DNA of 64,000 nucleotides from an uncultured Oscillospiraceae bacterium. GTDB taxonomy: Bacteria > Bacillota > Clostridia > Oscillospirales > Acutalibacteraceae. Shown piece after piece: positions 34,339 through 43,296 of the stretch. The notes beneath the pieces were generated by a model. It was not told the DNA's origin, did no database searches, and saw only the letters and a list, made by a program, of their open reading frames with translations. The stretch spans positions 1-64,000 of the forward strand of contig CAOKRG010000007.1 of the NCBI GenBank assembly GCA_948471095.1, read 5' to 3'. The first letter of the stretch is position 1; the number at the start of each line of letters is the position of its first letter. Made by a program: the position numbers and the translations under genes.

Positions 34339-35973
34339 ATGGATTTTCAATATACTCTGGCGTCTTCTTTGTGCAAAATTTTCCCAAACGGCCAAAACCT
34401 GCGCCCGCTGAAGGCCCGGCGGCTTACCGGGCTGCGGGGGGAGACGGTTTCCTTCCAGCTGGCCTACCGCTGGGACGAGTGGGGCCGGGAGTACGGCCAG
34501 GCAGAGGTGGTTTCGCCCCGCCGGGACCAGGTGCGGGTGCGGACCGTGGAGCTGGTCCCCTGCCGCTACCCCTGCCACCAGCGCCGGGACGCGGACTACC
34601 TGGCCGCCGGGCCCGGGCTGTACCCCGACCTGCTCCGGGATCTGGGCCCGGCCGGCTTCCCGCTGGTCTCCGGCCAGTGGCGGAGCCTTTGGGTGGACGT
34701 AAATCTGGACGGCCCCGCCGGGGAGTTCCCGGTGGAGCTGTGCCTGCGGGCTGGGGGAGAGGAGCTCTGCCGGGTGGAGCTGGCCTGCGAAACCCTGGAT
34801 ATGGACCTGCCCCGCCTGCCCATTCCCCACACCGAGTGGTTCCATGGCGACTGCCTGGCTAACTATTACAATGTAGAGGTTTTCTCCCCGCGCTGGTGGG
34901 AGCTGGTGGAGGCCTTTGTGCGCACCGCCGCCCAGCGCCGCTGCAACATGCTGCTGACGCCGGTCTTCACCCCGCCGCTGGACACCGCCCCCGGGGGAGA
35001 GCGCCGGACCGTCCAGCTGGTGGACGTGGAGGACTTGGGCGGCACATACCGCTTTGGCTTTGAGAAGCTCCGCCGCTGGGTCCAAATGGCCTTGGACTGC
35101 GGCATGGAATATATTGAGATTTCCCACCTGTTCAGCCAATGGGGTGCCAAGGCCGCGCCCAAAATTATGGGGACGAAGAACGGCCAATACCAGCGGCTTT
35201 TCGGCTGGGAGACCCCGGCGGCGGGGCAAGAGTACCGGGCGTTTCTGCATCAGTTTTTGACCGCCCTCAAGCCGGAGCTGGAAGCCCTGGGCGTGGCCGG
35301 CCGGACCTATTTCCACATTTCGGACGAGCCCACCATGGAGCAGCTGGATTCCTACCGCCAGGCCTATGAGGCGGTGGCGGAGGATTTGGCCGGATACCCC
35401 TTGCTGGACGCCCTCTCGGACCATGCTTTCTACCGGGAGGGCCTGGTGCAGCAGCCCGTGTGCGCCCTGGACCACATCAAGCCGTTCTTAGAAGACCGGC
35501 CCAAGAAGCTGTGGGGCTATTACTGCACCGCCCAAAGTGTAGACGTGTCCAATCGCTTTGTGGTCATGCCGGGACAGCGCACCCGCATCTTGGGGGCTCT
35601 GCTGTACCAGCACCAGCTGGCTGGGTTCCTCCATTGGGGTTATAATTTCTATAATTCGCAGTTTTCCCGCTACCCCGTCGACCCCTACCAGGTCACCGAC
35701 GCGGACCAGGCCTTCCCCTCCGGGGACCCCTTCCTGGTCTATCCGGGCCCGGAGGGACAACCGGAAGAGTCCCTGCGCCTGATGCACATGGACCAGGCCA
35801 TGAGCGACTACTGCGCCCTGACCGCCCTGGAAGAGCTGGCAGGCCGGGAAAAGGTCATGGAATATATTGCGCAAGACCTAAAGTTTGACCGGTACCCCCG
35901 GGAAGAGGACTTCCTGCTGGACCTGCGGGAGCGGGTCAATGAGGCCATCCGCGCCAAGGTGGCGGAAAAATGA
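34339..35973 (+). CDS. DUF4091 protein, GH123-like
   Basis: The protein has 544 residues from the ATG at 34339 with GAAGGAGGG upstream. Residues 1-150 form a beta-rich N-terminal domain, then a TIM-barrel follows. The motif TYFHISDEPTMEQLDSYRQAYE contains the neighbouring Asp-Glu pair used by GH123 N-acetyl-beta-galactosaminidases in a substrate-assisted mechanism. LHWGYNFYNSQFSRYPVDPY and FPSGDPFLVYPGPEG are typical of the DUF4091 part. No signal peptide. The substrate is probably an N-acetyl sugar glycan, but catalytic assignment is by family only. Confidence 0.8.
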   Translation: MDFQYTLASSLCKIFPNGQNLRPLKARRLTGLRGETVSFQLAYRWDEWGREYGQAEVVSPRRDQVRVRTVELVPCRYPCHQRRDADYLAAGPGLYPDLLRDLGPAGFPLVSGQWRSLWVDVNLDGPAGEFPVELCLRAGGEELCRVELACETLDMDLPRLPIPHTEWFHGDCLANYYNVEVFSPRWWELVEAFVRTAAQRRCNMLLTPVFTPPLDTAPGGERRTVQLVDVEDLGGTYRFGFEKLRRWVQMALDCGMEYIEISHLFSQWGAKAAPKIMGTKNGQYQRLFGWETPAAGQEYRAFLHQFLTALKPELEALGVAGRTYFHISDEPTMEQLDSYRQAYEAVAEDLAGYPLLDALSDHAFYREGLVQQPVCALDHIKPFLEDRPKKLWGYYCTAQSVDVSNRFVVMPGQRTRILGALLYQHQLAGFLHWGYNFYNSQFSRYPVDPYQVTDADQAFPSGDPFLVYPGPEGQPEESLRLMHMDQAMSDYCALTALEELAGREKVMEYIAQDLKFDRYPREEDFLLDLRERVNEAIRAKVAEK

Positions 35974-35989
35974 CCACCTGTATTCATAA

Positions 35990-36275
35990 TTACTGAGCCA
36001 AGAACAATCGGGACGCTTGGGTCGGGACTGCGTCCCGATGAGGCCTACGGCCTTGATAAGTACGTTTTGGAGTCTCGCCTGCCGGCTCGGTCGGCGCTGG
36101 ACGGTCGCCACTGGCGACCAGCGCCCTCCGGCGGCCAAGTTCATCTCCGATGAACTTGCGGGGCTTATGACATTGGCTTCGCCAAGTCCCCCTAAGAACC
36201 CCACCAGGTGCCAACTTCGCGAAGCGAATGTTGTAAGCTCCTGGACTGCGTATATTTCATACTATTAGCTGTCAG
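35990..36275. repeat. Mosaic palindromic repeat
   Basis: It begins near TCGGGACTGCGTCCCGA, contains GAGGCCTACGGCC, the module GAGTCTCGCCTGCCGGCTCGG, an interior hairpin GGTCGCCACTGGCGACC, the block CCACCAGGTGCCAACTTCGC and ends with the shared terminus (inverted) GACTGCGTATATTTC...GCTGTCAGAGTAAT. The last about 60 bp match 45185-45250 in opposite orientation. It sits between DUF4091 and GH3 genes. Confidence 0.75.
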
Positions 36276-36300
36276 AGTAATCGTTCTAAGGAGGCTTTCT

Positions 36301-38559
36301 ATGCTGTTTCAAGAGAAAAACCAGCCGCCCCGCCGGCGGGCGGAGGACCTGCTCTCCCGGCTGACCCTGCTGGAAAAGGTAGGCCAGGTGAACCAGCGGC
36401 TCTATGGCTTCGCCGTCTATGCCCGGCACGGCGAGAGCTTGGAGCTGACTCAAGAGTTCCGGGACGAGGTGGAGCGCTATGGCGGGCTGGGTCTGCTCTA
36501 TGGCCTGTACCGGGCCGATCCCTGGTCCCAGAAGGACTTTGAAACCGGCCTGCACGGCCAGTGGGTGAAACGGGCCTATAACCAGGTCCAGCGCCATGTG
36601 GTGGAGCACTCCCGGTTCGGCGTCCCCGCCCTGATGAGCAGCGAATGCCCCCACGGCCACCAGGCCTTGGATGGCTACCTGCTCCCCGTGAACCTGGCCC
36701 TGGGCGCGGCCGCTTCGCCAGAACTGACCCGGGAGGCCTTCCGGATCTGCGGCCGGCAGCTCAAGGAGCTGGGCGTGGACTATGCCCTCATCTCCATGCT
36801 GGACGTGCTCCGGGACCCCCGCTGGGGCCGCTGCGAAGAGTGCTACTCCGAGGATCCCTACCTGGCCGCTTCCCTGGCAAAAAGCGCCGTAACCGGCTGC
36901 CAGGAGGCGGGCGTGCCCGTGGTGGCCAAGCATTTCTGCGCCCAGGGGGAGGGCACCGGCGGGGTCAACGCCAGCGCCGCCCGCATTGGGGAGCGGGAGC
37001 TGCGGGAGATTCATCTGCCCCCCATGAAGGCCGCGGTAGAGGCCGGGGTCCACGGCGTTATGGCGGCTTATAATGAGATTGACGGGGTCTACTGCCACGC
37101 CAACCCCTGGCTGCTCCAAAAGGTCCTGCGGGAGGAGATGGGCTTCTCCGGCCTGGTCATGGCCGATGGCACCGCCATCGACCGCCTGGACGGCCTGACC
37201 GGGGACCCGGCGGCTTCCGGGGCCCTGGCCCTGCGCTCCGGGGTGGACGCGAGCCTCTGGGACCGGGGTTTCTCCCACCTGGAGGAGGCGGTAAACCGGG
37301 GCCTGGTCTCGGAGGAGCGCCTGGACCAGGCTGTGCTGCGGGTGCTGGAGATGAAATTCGCCCAAGGCCTGTTTGAGCACCCCTATTTGGACGAGGAGCC
37401 GCCCAAGCGCTACACCTACCAGGACTTCCCCCAGAGCCTGGAGCTGGCCCGCCAAAGCCCGGTACTGCTGAAAAACGAGGGCCTGCTGCCCTTGCGCGGC
37501 GCGGGACAGAAGATCGCCTTAATCGGCCCTGCCGGGGACGATGTTTACGGCATGCTGGGCGACTACACCCCGCCCCAGCGGGAGGGGGCCTGCGTCACTT
37601 TGCGGGAGGGGCTGCGCCAGGTGCTGGGCCAGGAACTGCCTTTCGCCCAGGGCTGCTCCTTCTGCGGCCCGGAGGACGGCGGCATCGCCCAGGCGGAGGC
37701 CCTGGCCCGGGAGAGCGGCCTGGTGATCTTGGCCCTGGGCGGCTCATCCAGCCGGTTCTCCGGGGCCCGGTTCGACATAAACGGCGCGGCGGTGATGGAC
37801 GGCCCGGTGCAGATGGACTGCGGCGAGGGCGTGGACGTGTCCACCCTGCGCCTGCCCGGCTGTCAGGAGGCCCTGGCCCGGGCGGTGTTCGCGGCGGGGA
37901 AGCCGGTCGTCACCGTGGTGGTGGCGGGCCGTCCCTATGCGATCCCGGAGATCGTGGAGCGCTCCCAGGCGGTGCTGTACGCCTTTTACCCAGGCCCCAG
38001 GGGGGGCCTGGCCTTGGCCGAGCTGCTGGCGGGGCGGTACTCGCCCTCGGGCCGCCTGCCCGCCTCCCTGCCCCGAAGCGCGGGCCAGCTGCCCTGCTAC
38101 TACAATCCCAAAGCCTCCTACCAGCCCGCCCACTACAGCGACCTGCCGGACGGAGCGCTCTATCCCTTCGGTTTTGGGCTTTCCTACACCAGCTTTGAGG
38201 TTGCGGACGTGGAGTTCCCCGCCCCTGTTTCCCGCCAAGCCCTAAAAGAGGGCCGGCGGGTCCAGGTGCGCTTTACCCTGAAGAATACCGGCTCCATGGA
38301 CGCCTACGCCGTGCCCCAGCTCTATATCCACGACGTGCAGGCCAGCACCGTGCGCCGGGTGAGGGAGCTGAAAGCCTTTGAGAAGGTTTTCCTCCGGGCC
38401 GGGGAGGCCAAGGCCTGCGCCCTGTCCCTGGGCTGGGACGAGCTGGCTCTGTACGGCGCGGCTATGGAATGCACCGTGGAGCCGGGCGGCTTTCAGCTGT
38501 TCCTGTGCGAGGGCGGCAGGGAGTACGCGGAGGGCTTGCTGGAAGTGGCGGCGCCGTAA
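36301..38559 (+). CDS. Beta-glucosidase-like glycoside hydrolase, GH3
   Basis: The protein has 752 residues from the ATG at 36301 with AAGGAGG upstream. The GH3 N-terminal barrel is followed by the alpha/beta sandwich and a C-terminal fibronectin III domain (FTLKNTGSMDAYAVPQLYIHD). The nucleophile strand reads GFSGLVMADGTAID, with the Asp in the expected place (usually SDW; here ADG, a variation). RDPRWGRCEECYSEDPYLA and GVPVVAKHFCAQGEG are family hallmarks. There is no signal peptide, so it acts on imported oligosaccharides. The variation near the nucleophile suggests a less common specificity. Confidence 0.9.
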   Translation: MLFQEKNQPPRRRAEDLLSRLTLLEKVGQVNQRLYGFAVYARHGESLELTQEFRDEVERYGGLGLLYGLYRADPWSQKDFETGLHGQWVKRAYNQVQRHVVEHSRFGVPALMSSECPHGHQALDGYLLPVNLALGAAASPELTREAFRICGRQLKELGVDYALISMLDVLRDPRWGRCEECYSEDPYLAASLAKSAVTGCQEAGVPVVAKHFCAQGEGTGGVNASAARIGERELREIHLPPMKAAVEAGVHGVMAAYNEIDGVYCHANPWLLQKVLREEMGFSGLVMADGTAIDRLDGLTGDPAASGALALRSGVDASLWDRGFSHLEEAVNRGLVSEERLDQAVLRVLEMKFAQGLFEHPYLDEEPPKRYTYQDFPQSLELARQSPVLLKNEGLLPLRGAGQKIALIGPAGDDVYGMLGDYTPPQREGACVTLREGLRQVLGQELPFAQGCSFCGPEDGGIAQAEALARESGLVILALGGSSSRFSGARFDINGAAVMDGPVQMDCGEGVDVSTLRLPGCQEALARAVFAAGKPVVTVVVAGRPYAIPEIVERSQAVLYAFYPGPRGGLALAELLAGRYSPSGRLPASLPRSAGQLPCYYNPKASYQPAHYSDLPDGALYPFGFGLSYTSFEVADVEFPAPVSRQALKEGRRVQVRFTLKNTGSMDAYAVPQLYIHDVQASTVRRVRELKAFEKVFLRAGEAKACALSLGWDELALYGAAMECTVEPGGFQLFLCEGGREYAEGLLEVAAP

Positions 38560-38589
38560 ACGCGCTTATTGTCATTACTCCGGCAATAA

Positions 38590-38705
38590 ATTGTAGAAAA
38601 GGATGTTCCGGGATTACGTCCCGGGGGGCCTAACGGCCCAAAGGAGGATGTTACGGCCCCTGGGCCGCGCATTGTTTTCCTACTTTTTACTGTCGGGATG
38701 ATAAC
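38590..38705. repeat. Mosaic palindromic repeat, short copy
   Basis: It contains GGGATTACGTCCCGG, GGGGCCTAACGGCCC and GGCCCCTGGGCCGCGC. Its two ends resemble each other as degenerate inverted repeats, and the right end (inverted) reads CCCGACAGTAAAAAGTAGG, matching the family terminus. The remaining 38706-38861 carries a hairpin GAAAGCCGG/CCGGCTTTC near 38783-38816 that may end the dockerin gene transcript. Confidence 0.6.
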
Positions 38706-38861
38706 ACAGTTTAAAAGATCAACAATTTTGCGTTTCTGAACTTAATAAACTTTGCTTTCAAACAATATATGAAGTAATCAGAGAAAGCCGGGAGAGGACA
38801 TGCCTCTTCCGGCTTTCCGGCTTTTGCGGCCCGCAAGGGGTATGGCCCAGCCCCCTTCGTC

Positions 38862-40283
38862 TTAGAACGCATCGCCCGCCAGCTGTTGGGCAAACAGCAG
38901 CAGGTCCTTAAGGCTTAGGACCTCGTCCCCGTCCTGGTCCAGCGCCAAGGCTTGCGGGCCGTCCAGCTCTTTCCGCAGCAGAAGGTCCAGGCCCGCCAGC
39001 ATGTCCTGTTGGTCCACCCGGCCGTTCCCGTCCGCGTCGCCGGGAACGATCAGGGTGTATTTCCGCGCGGTCATGCCGGTCCCGGCCAGGCCCTCTGAAA
39101 CGGGACGGCCCGCCATGCTGTAAAAGACCACTGGGTCCGGCCAGAAGAGCTGCCGCAGTTCTTCCAGGGAAGTGCCCGGGGAGACATACAGCCAGGAGCC
39201 GCGAACCTCCACCGGCGGCGTAGGCGAAGGGCTGGGGGAATCCGTTGGCGGGGAGGAGGGGGCCAGACTGGGCAAGAGGGAGGGGCTGGGTTCCGGAGAA
39301 GGGCAAGGGCTGGGCTCCGGCGAGGGCGCGGGAGAGACGGAAGGAGAGGGGGAGGGCTCCTCTTCCGGCGGAGGCTCGGGCGTGGGCTCTGGCTGAAAGT
39401 CGTGGAGGACCAAACGGTATCCACCGTCCGACTGTACCAGGGCGAAGCCGTCCGTCACGGCGGACACTTCCCCTTCGGCCTGGTACGAACCAATGGGCGC
39501 GCCGTCCCAGCCATAGGCAGCGGCTTGGCTTCCGCCGAAGGCCAGCAGGGCGCTGCCGCCCCAATAGGTCAGGGCGGGGTCCGCCTCCAGGACAGGCTGG
39601 GCGCCGGCTTCGGTTAGGCGGAAGATGGTCCCGTCTGCCGAGAGAAAAGCGCCGCCGCCCAGAAAGAGGCGGGGCTCCTCCCGCGCAGCGGCTACCGCCT
39701 CTCCGCCGGACAGCCGGTAGAGGACGTCCCCGGTCCAGGCAAACGCCTCTCCGTCCGGAGCGGTGAAAAGCCGGCCCTGGATGGACAGGGAGAGGGGGTC
39801 GCTCCCATCTGGCGGGTAAGCGGCAATGTTCTCGGAGGTTTCCGCATACAGCCAGCCGCCTGCGCAGGCGTAGGAGGCGGGTAGGTCCGCAAAGAATATG
39901 GCGGCGTCCGTTTCCGCCGCGTTCAGGTCCAGGTCCGGGCCCACGGTCAACAGCGTCCCAAAATCGCTGTAGGCGTAAAAGAGGCAGAGGTTTCCATCTT
40001 CCCCATAGGCCAGGCTGGGCGGGGAGGCCAATTGGGCGCTGGCGGGCTCGCTCTGGTCAGGGCTATCGAAGCGGCAGGCCCAGGCGGACTCCCCATCGCC
40101 GCAGAGGAAAAGGGCTCCGCCCTCCGGGCCGGGCACGAGCAGGGAGGTATGGAGCCCGCCAGGAAGTCCGGCCGTGGCCCGCGCGCCGTCTCCGTGGGAG
40201 CTGAGGGAGACCCAAAAGGCCAGCAGTCCGAGGAAGAGCACGGGAAGCCACACAGAAGAAGGGCGGACGCGGGGAAGCTTCAC
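38862..40283 (-). CDS. Exported dockerin-containing protein with Pro/Ser-rich linker
   Basis: The protein has 473 residues. A basic start and hydrophobic segment (VWLPVLFLGLLAFWVSL, residues 12-28) give a signal peptide or anchor. Residues 40-300 are a repetitive beta-rich region that looks like a propeller-type WD/YVTN fold (repeated GDGESAW, SYACAGGWLYAET, FLGGGAFLSADG units). A long linker of Pro, Ser and Glu follows at about 300-350. The end has two dockerin-type calcium loops: DADGNGRVDQQDMLAGLDLLL and DQDGDEVLSLKDLLLFAQQL. Dockerins bind cohesins on scaffold or cell-surface proteins; no cohesin gene is present in the window. The propeller reading is tentative. Confidence 0.75.
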   Translation of the reverse strand: MKLPRVRPSSVWLPVLFLGLLAFWVSLSSHGDGARATAGLPGGLHTSLLVPGPEGGALFLCGDGESAWACRFDSPDQSEPASAQLASPPSLAYGEDGNLCLFYAYSDFGTLLTVGPDLDLNAAETDAAIFFADLPASYACAGGWLYAETSENIAAYPPDGSDPLSLSIQGRLFTAPDGEAFAWTGDVLYRLSGGEAVAAAREEPRLFLGGGAFLSADGTIFRLTEAGAQPVLEADPALTYWGGSALLAFGGSQAAAYGWDGAPIGSYQAEGEVSAVTDGFALVQSDGGYRLVLHDFQPEPTPEPPPEEEPSPSPSVSPAPSPEPSPCPSPEPSPSLLPSLAPSSPPTDSPSPSPTPPVEVRGSWLYVSPGTSLEELRQLFWPDPVVFYSMAGRPVSEGLAGTGMTARKYTLIVPGDADGNGRVDQQDMLAGLDLLLRKELDGPQALALDQDGDEVLSLKDLLLFAQQLAGDAF

Positions 40284-40557
40284 GAGGGATCGTCTCCTTA
40301 AAAAGGGTTCGGTGGAGCTTTTTTATAGAGCGGAGCTTTGTTTCTCTTAAAATATACCACATTTTCCCCAAAAATTCCAGACTTTTCTCAAATTTGACCG
40401 CGCCTTGCTTGTTTTTCTGGCCTCGAACTTACACGCAGAGCCGGCGAGCGCCGCCGGGGCGGGGGTTCCCTTGCTGGAGCCCAGGCGTTGGGACCGTCCC
40501 GCAAATTTTGTGAACCATGAAAAAGCCTCTCGCATTTCCCCCTAGAATATGGTATAA

Positions 40558-40900
40558 TGTACACGGCAGAAAGCTGGATGGGCAAGGCTGGCTTCTCCGG
40601 CCGTGTACTGGAAGTTTCTCTCTTCGCGCGAAGCGCTCGTTTTTGCTGCGCAAAAATGCAGAGAAACTTCCCCAGCCTTTGGGAGAGAATGTATACGGCA
40701 GAAACCTGGATGGGCAAGACAAGCTTCTTCGGCCGTGTACTGGAAGTTTCTCTCTTCGCGCGAAGCGCTCGTTTTTGCTGCGCAAAAATGCAGAGAAACT
40801 TCCCCAGCCTTTGGGAGAGAATGTATACGGCAGAAACCTGGATGGGCAAGACAAGTTTCTTCGGCCGTGTACTGGAAGTTTCTCTCTGTGCGCGAAGGCC
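40558..40900. repeat. 132-bp structured tandem repeat, about 2.6 copies
   Basis: Units start at 40558, 40690 and 40822 with constant 132-bp period; the third breaks off near 40892. Each unit has two stems. The first is GTACACGGC/GCCGTGTAC (GTATACGGC in units 2 and 3, keeping pairing by wobble). The second is GGAAGTTTCTCT/AGAGAAACTTCC enclosing two small hairpins, CTTCG-CG-CGAAG and TTTTGC-TGC-GCAAAA. Frames are open through the repeat on both strands only because 132 is a multiple of three. A TATAAT with TGG before it (40553-40558) overlaps the first unit edge. It lies between the dockerin gene and pyruvate kinase; 40284-40557 and 40901-41021 hold nothing else I can name. Confidence 0.85.
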
Positions 40901-41021
40901 GTCCTTCCCTTCTTGATCCCGCCCCTCTCGGGGCTTGCGCTTTTATCTTAAATTTGGTAACCCATAAAAATTAATAATTTTTTTATTATTATTCTTTGAA
41001 AATAGGAAAGGAGCTTCCACC

Positions 41022-42767
41022 ATGACCAGAAAAACGAAGATCATCTGCACCCTCGGCCCTGCCACAGAGGACGAAAACGTCCTGCGCCGCCTGATGCTGG
41101 GCGGGATGAATGCCGCCCGTTTCAACTTTTCCCACCTGGACCACGATGACGCCCGCCGCAAGCTGGACGTGGTGGAGCGCCTGCGCGGCGAGCTGAATCT
41201 GCCCATCGCCACCATTCTGGACACGAAGGGTCCGGAGATCCGGGTGGGCAATTTCCAGAACGGGCCCATTGAGCTCCACGCCGGGGATACGTTTACGCTG
41301 ACCACCCGGGACGTGCCGGGGGACGGCCAGGCGGTCTCCATCAGCTATCAGGGCCTGCCCGCCGACTTGAAGCCCGAGGCCCGGGTCCTCATCGACGACG
41401 GCCTGGTGGAGATGCGCGCCGAGCACATCACCGAGACGGACATTGTCTGCACTGTGATCAACGGCGGCCGGGTTTCCAACCACAAGGGCATCAATGTGCC
41501 TGGAACCAAGCTTTCCATGCCCTTTATCAGCGAACGGGACCGCTCCGACATCGTTTTCGGCATTGAAAACGGCTTCGATTTCATTGCCGCCTCCTTTACC
41601 CGCTCGGCGGAGGATATTTTGGAGATCCGCCGCATATTAAAGGAGTACAAATGCCACACGGTCAACATCATTGCCAAAATTGAGAACATGGAGGGCGTGC
41701 GGAACATCGATGAGATTCTGCGGGTTGCCGACGGCATCATGGTAGCCCGGGGCGACATGGGAGTGGAGATTCCCTTCCAGGACGTGCCCGTGCTGCAAAA
41801 GCAGCTGATTATGAAGTCTTACATGGCCGGCAAGCAGGTGGTCACGGCCACCCAAATGCTGGACTCCATGATGAAGAACCCCCGTCCCACCCGGGCCGAG
41901 GCCACGGACGTGGCCAACGCCATCTACGATGGCACCAGCTGCATCATGCTCTCCGGCGAGACCGCCGCGGGCCTGTACCCGGTAGAGGCCCTGGAGACCA
42001 TGGTCCACATTGCGGAAAAGGCGGAGGAAAGCATTGATTACATCCACCGGTTCAACTCCCGGGATAACAGCGACATCGCCTTTGACGTGACCAACGCCAT
42101 CTCCCACGCCACCTGCACCACCGCCCACGACCTGGGGGCCAAGGCCATCATCACCGTGACCAAGTCTGGGGTGACGGCCCGGCAGCTCTCCAAATTCCGC
42201 CCCCTCTATCCCATTGTGGGCTGCACCACCGAGGAAAACGTCTGCCGCCAGCTGAACCTATCTTGGGGCGTAACCCCCTTGCTCATCGCCGAGGAGAGCG
42301 ACACGGACGCCCTCTTCGACCACGCGGTGGACGCGGCCCAGCAGGCCGGCGTGGTGGAAAGCGGCGACATTGTGGTCATCACCGCGGGAATGCCCCTGGG
42401 GGTTTCCGGCACCACCAACATGATGAAGGTCCACGTGGTGGGCCATGTGCTGCTCACCGGCCAGGGGGTGACGGAAAAGTCCGTGTCCGCCCGGCTCTGC
42501 GTATGCAAGCATTTGGAGGATGTGCCGGAGCGCTTCCGGGAGGGGGACATTCTGGTGGTCCCTGAGACGGACAACAGCATCGTGTCCTATCTGCGGCGCT
42601 GCGGGGGGATCATCACCGAGGCGGAGGGCCAGAACACCCACGCGGCCATCGCGGGCCTGGCCATGGACAAGCCCGTGATCACCGGCGCCAAGCATGCTAC
42701 CCGAATCCTCAAAGGCGGCGCGGTGGTCACCTTGGACGCGAAAACCGGCCGGGTGTGCGCGTGCTGA
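41022..42767 (+). CDS. pyk: Pyruvate kinase with C-terminal PEP-utiliser domain
   Basis: Pyruvate kinase transfers phosphate from phosphoenolpyruvate to ADP in the last glycolytic step. The protein has 581 residues, about 110 longer than E. coli enzymes, because it carries the extra C-terminal PEP-utilising mobile domain typical of Bacillus and clostridia (FREGDILVVPETDNSIVSYLRRCGGIITEAEGQNTHAAIAG). Motifs: TKIICTLGPAT, TILDTKGPEIRVG, IIAKIENMEGVRNIDEIL (catalytic Lys), MVARGDMGVEIPF, and KQVVTATQMLDSM with the ATP/Mg region. The ATG has GGAAAGGAG upstream. The long AT-rich leader and the structured repeats upstream may control it. Confidence 0.96.
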   Translation: MTRKTKIICTLGPATEDENVLRRLMLGGMNAARFNFSHLDHDDARRKLDVVERLRGELNLPIATILDTKGPEIRVGNFQNGPIELHAGDTFTLTTRDVPGDGQAVSISYQGLPADLKPEARVLIDDGLVEMRAEHITETDIVCTVINGGRVSNHKGINVPGTKLSMPFISERDRSDIVFGIENGFDFIAASFTRSAEDILEIRRILKEYKCHTVNIIAKIENMEGVRNIDEILRVADGIMVARGDMGVEIPFQDVPVLQKQLIMKSYMAGKQVVTATQMLDSMMKNPRPTRAEATDVANAIYDGTSCIMLSGETAAGLYPVEALETMVHIAEKAEESIDYIHRFNSRDNSDIAFDVTNAISHATCTTAHDLGAKAIITVTKSGVTARQLSKFRPLYPIVGCTTEENVCRQLNLSWGVTPLLIAEESDTDALFDHAVDAAQQAGVVESGDIVVITAGMPLGVSGTTNMMKVHVVGHVLLTGQGVTEKSVSARLCVCKHLEDVPERFREGDILVVPETDNSIVSYLRRCGGIITEAEGQNTHAAIAGLAMDKPVITGAKHATRILKGGAVVTLDAKTGRVCAC

Positions 42768-42810
42768 AGAGAGAAACAAATAAAAGAAGGAAAAAGGAGC
42801 GGGAACAGCG

Positions 42811-43272
42811 ATGAACGAACAGATGATTTTGGATCAGCTGCAAAAATTAAACGACAATGTGACGAAGGGGTTCCAGGCAGTCGATGAAAAGATGGAAGCC
42901 CTGGAACAGCGCATGGCGGAGAAGATCGATGATGTTGAACGGCGCATGACGGAGAAGATCGAAGGCGTTGAGCAGCGCATGACAGAGCGCCAAAGCCAGT
43001 TTGAAGAGCATATGCAGGAAGAGTTCCAAAAAGTGCTGGACACCATGGACGCCAAATTCGCCGAGCAGGATCGGAAGCTGGCTGAGTCCATTCACGACGT
43101 CAAGGTGTACATGGAGCTGGCCGTGGGCAACCGGGTCACCGCGCTGTATGAAGGATATGAGATCGAGCATTCCCACCGGGTCTCTTTGGAGCGCAACGCG
43201 AGATGGGTGGAAAAGCAGCTGGAAGACATCCAGGTGCGTCTGGCGGTGCTGGAAAAGAAGGCAACCGCCTAA
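42811..43272 (+). CDS. Coiled-coil protein of unknown function
   Basis: The protein has 153 residues, nearly all helical, with a run of related 11-residue units (EKMEALEQRMA, EKIDDVERRMT, EKIEGVEQRMT) between residues 25 and 60. This gives a long coiled coil, with shorter coiled segments to the end. There is no signal peptide or membrane segment. It lies 43 bp after pyruvate kinase with no terminator between them and 24 bp before the SPFH gene, so all may be co-transcribed. Such proteins are common but uncharacterised in Oscillospiraceae. Confidence 0.75.
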   Translation: MNEQMILDQLQKLNDNVTKGFQAVDEKMEALEQRMAEKIDDVERRMTEKIEGVEQRMTERQSQFEEHMQEEFQKVLDTMDAKFAEQDRKLAESIHDVKVYMELAVGNRVTALYEGYEIEHSHRVSLERNARWVEKQLEDIQVRLAVLEKKATA

Positions 43273-43296
43273 AACATAACGGAAAGGAGCAGAATC

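Noticed and set aside
40558-40900. CRISPR array
   Set aside because: The units are contiguous with no unique spacers and the period is 132 bp; no cas genes are nearby.
40388-40951. Open frames on both strands encoding repeated peptides of 44 residues
   Set aside because: They arise because the 132-bp DNA repeat is a multiple of three and lacks stops. The frames run on both strands with the same quality and have no ribosome binding site.
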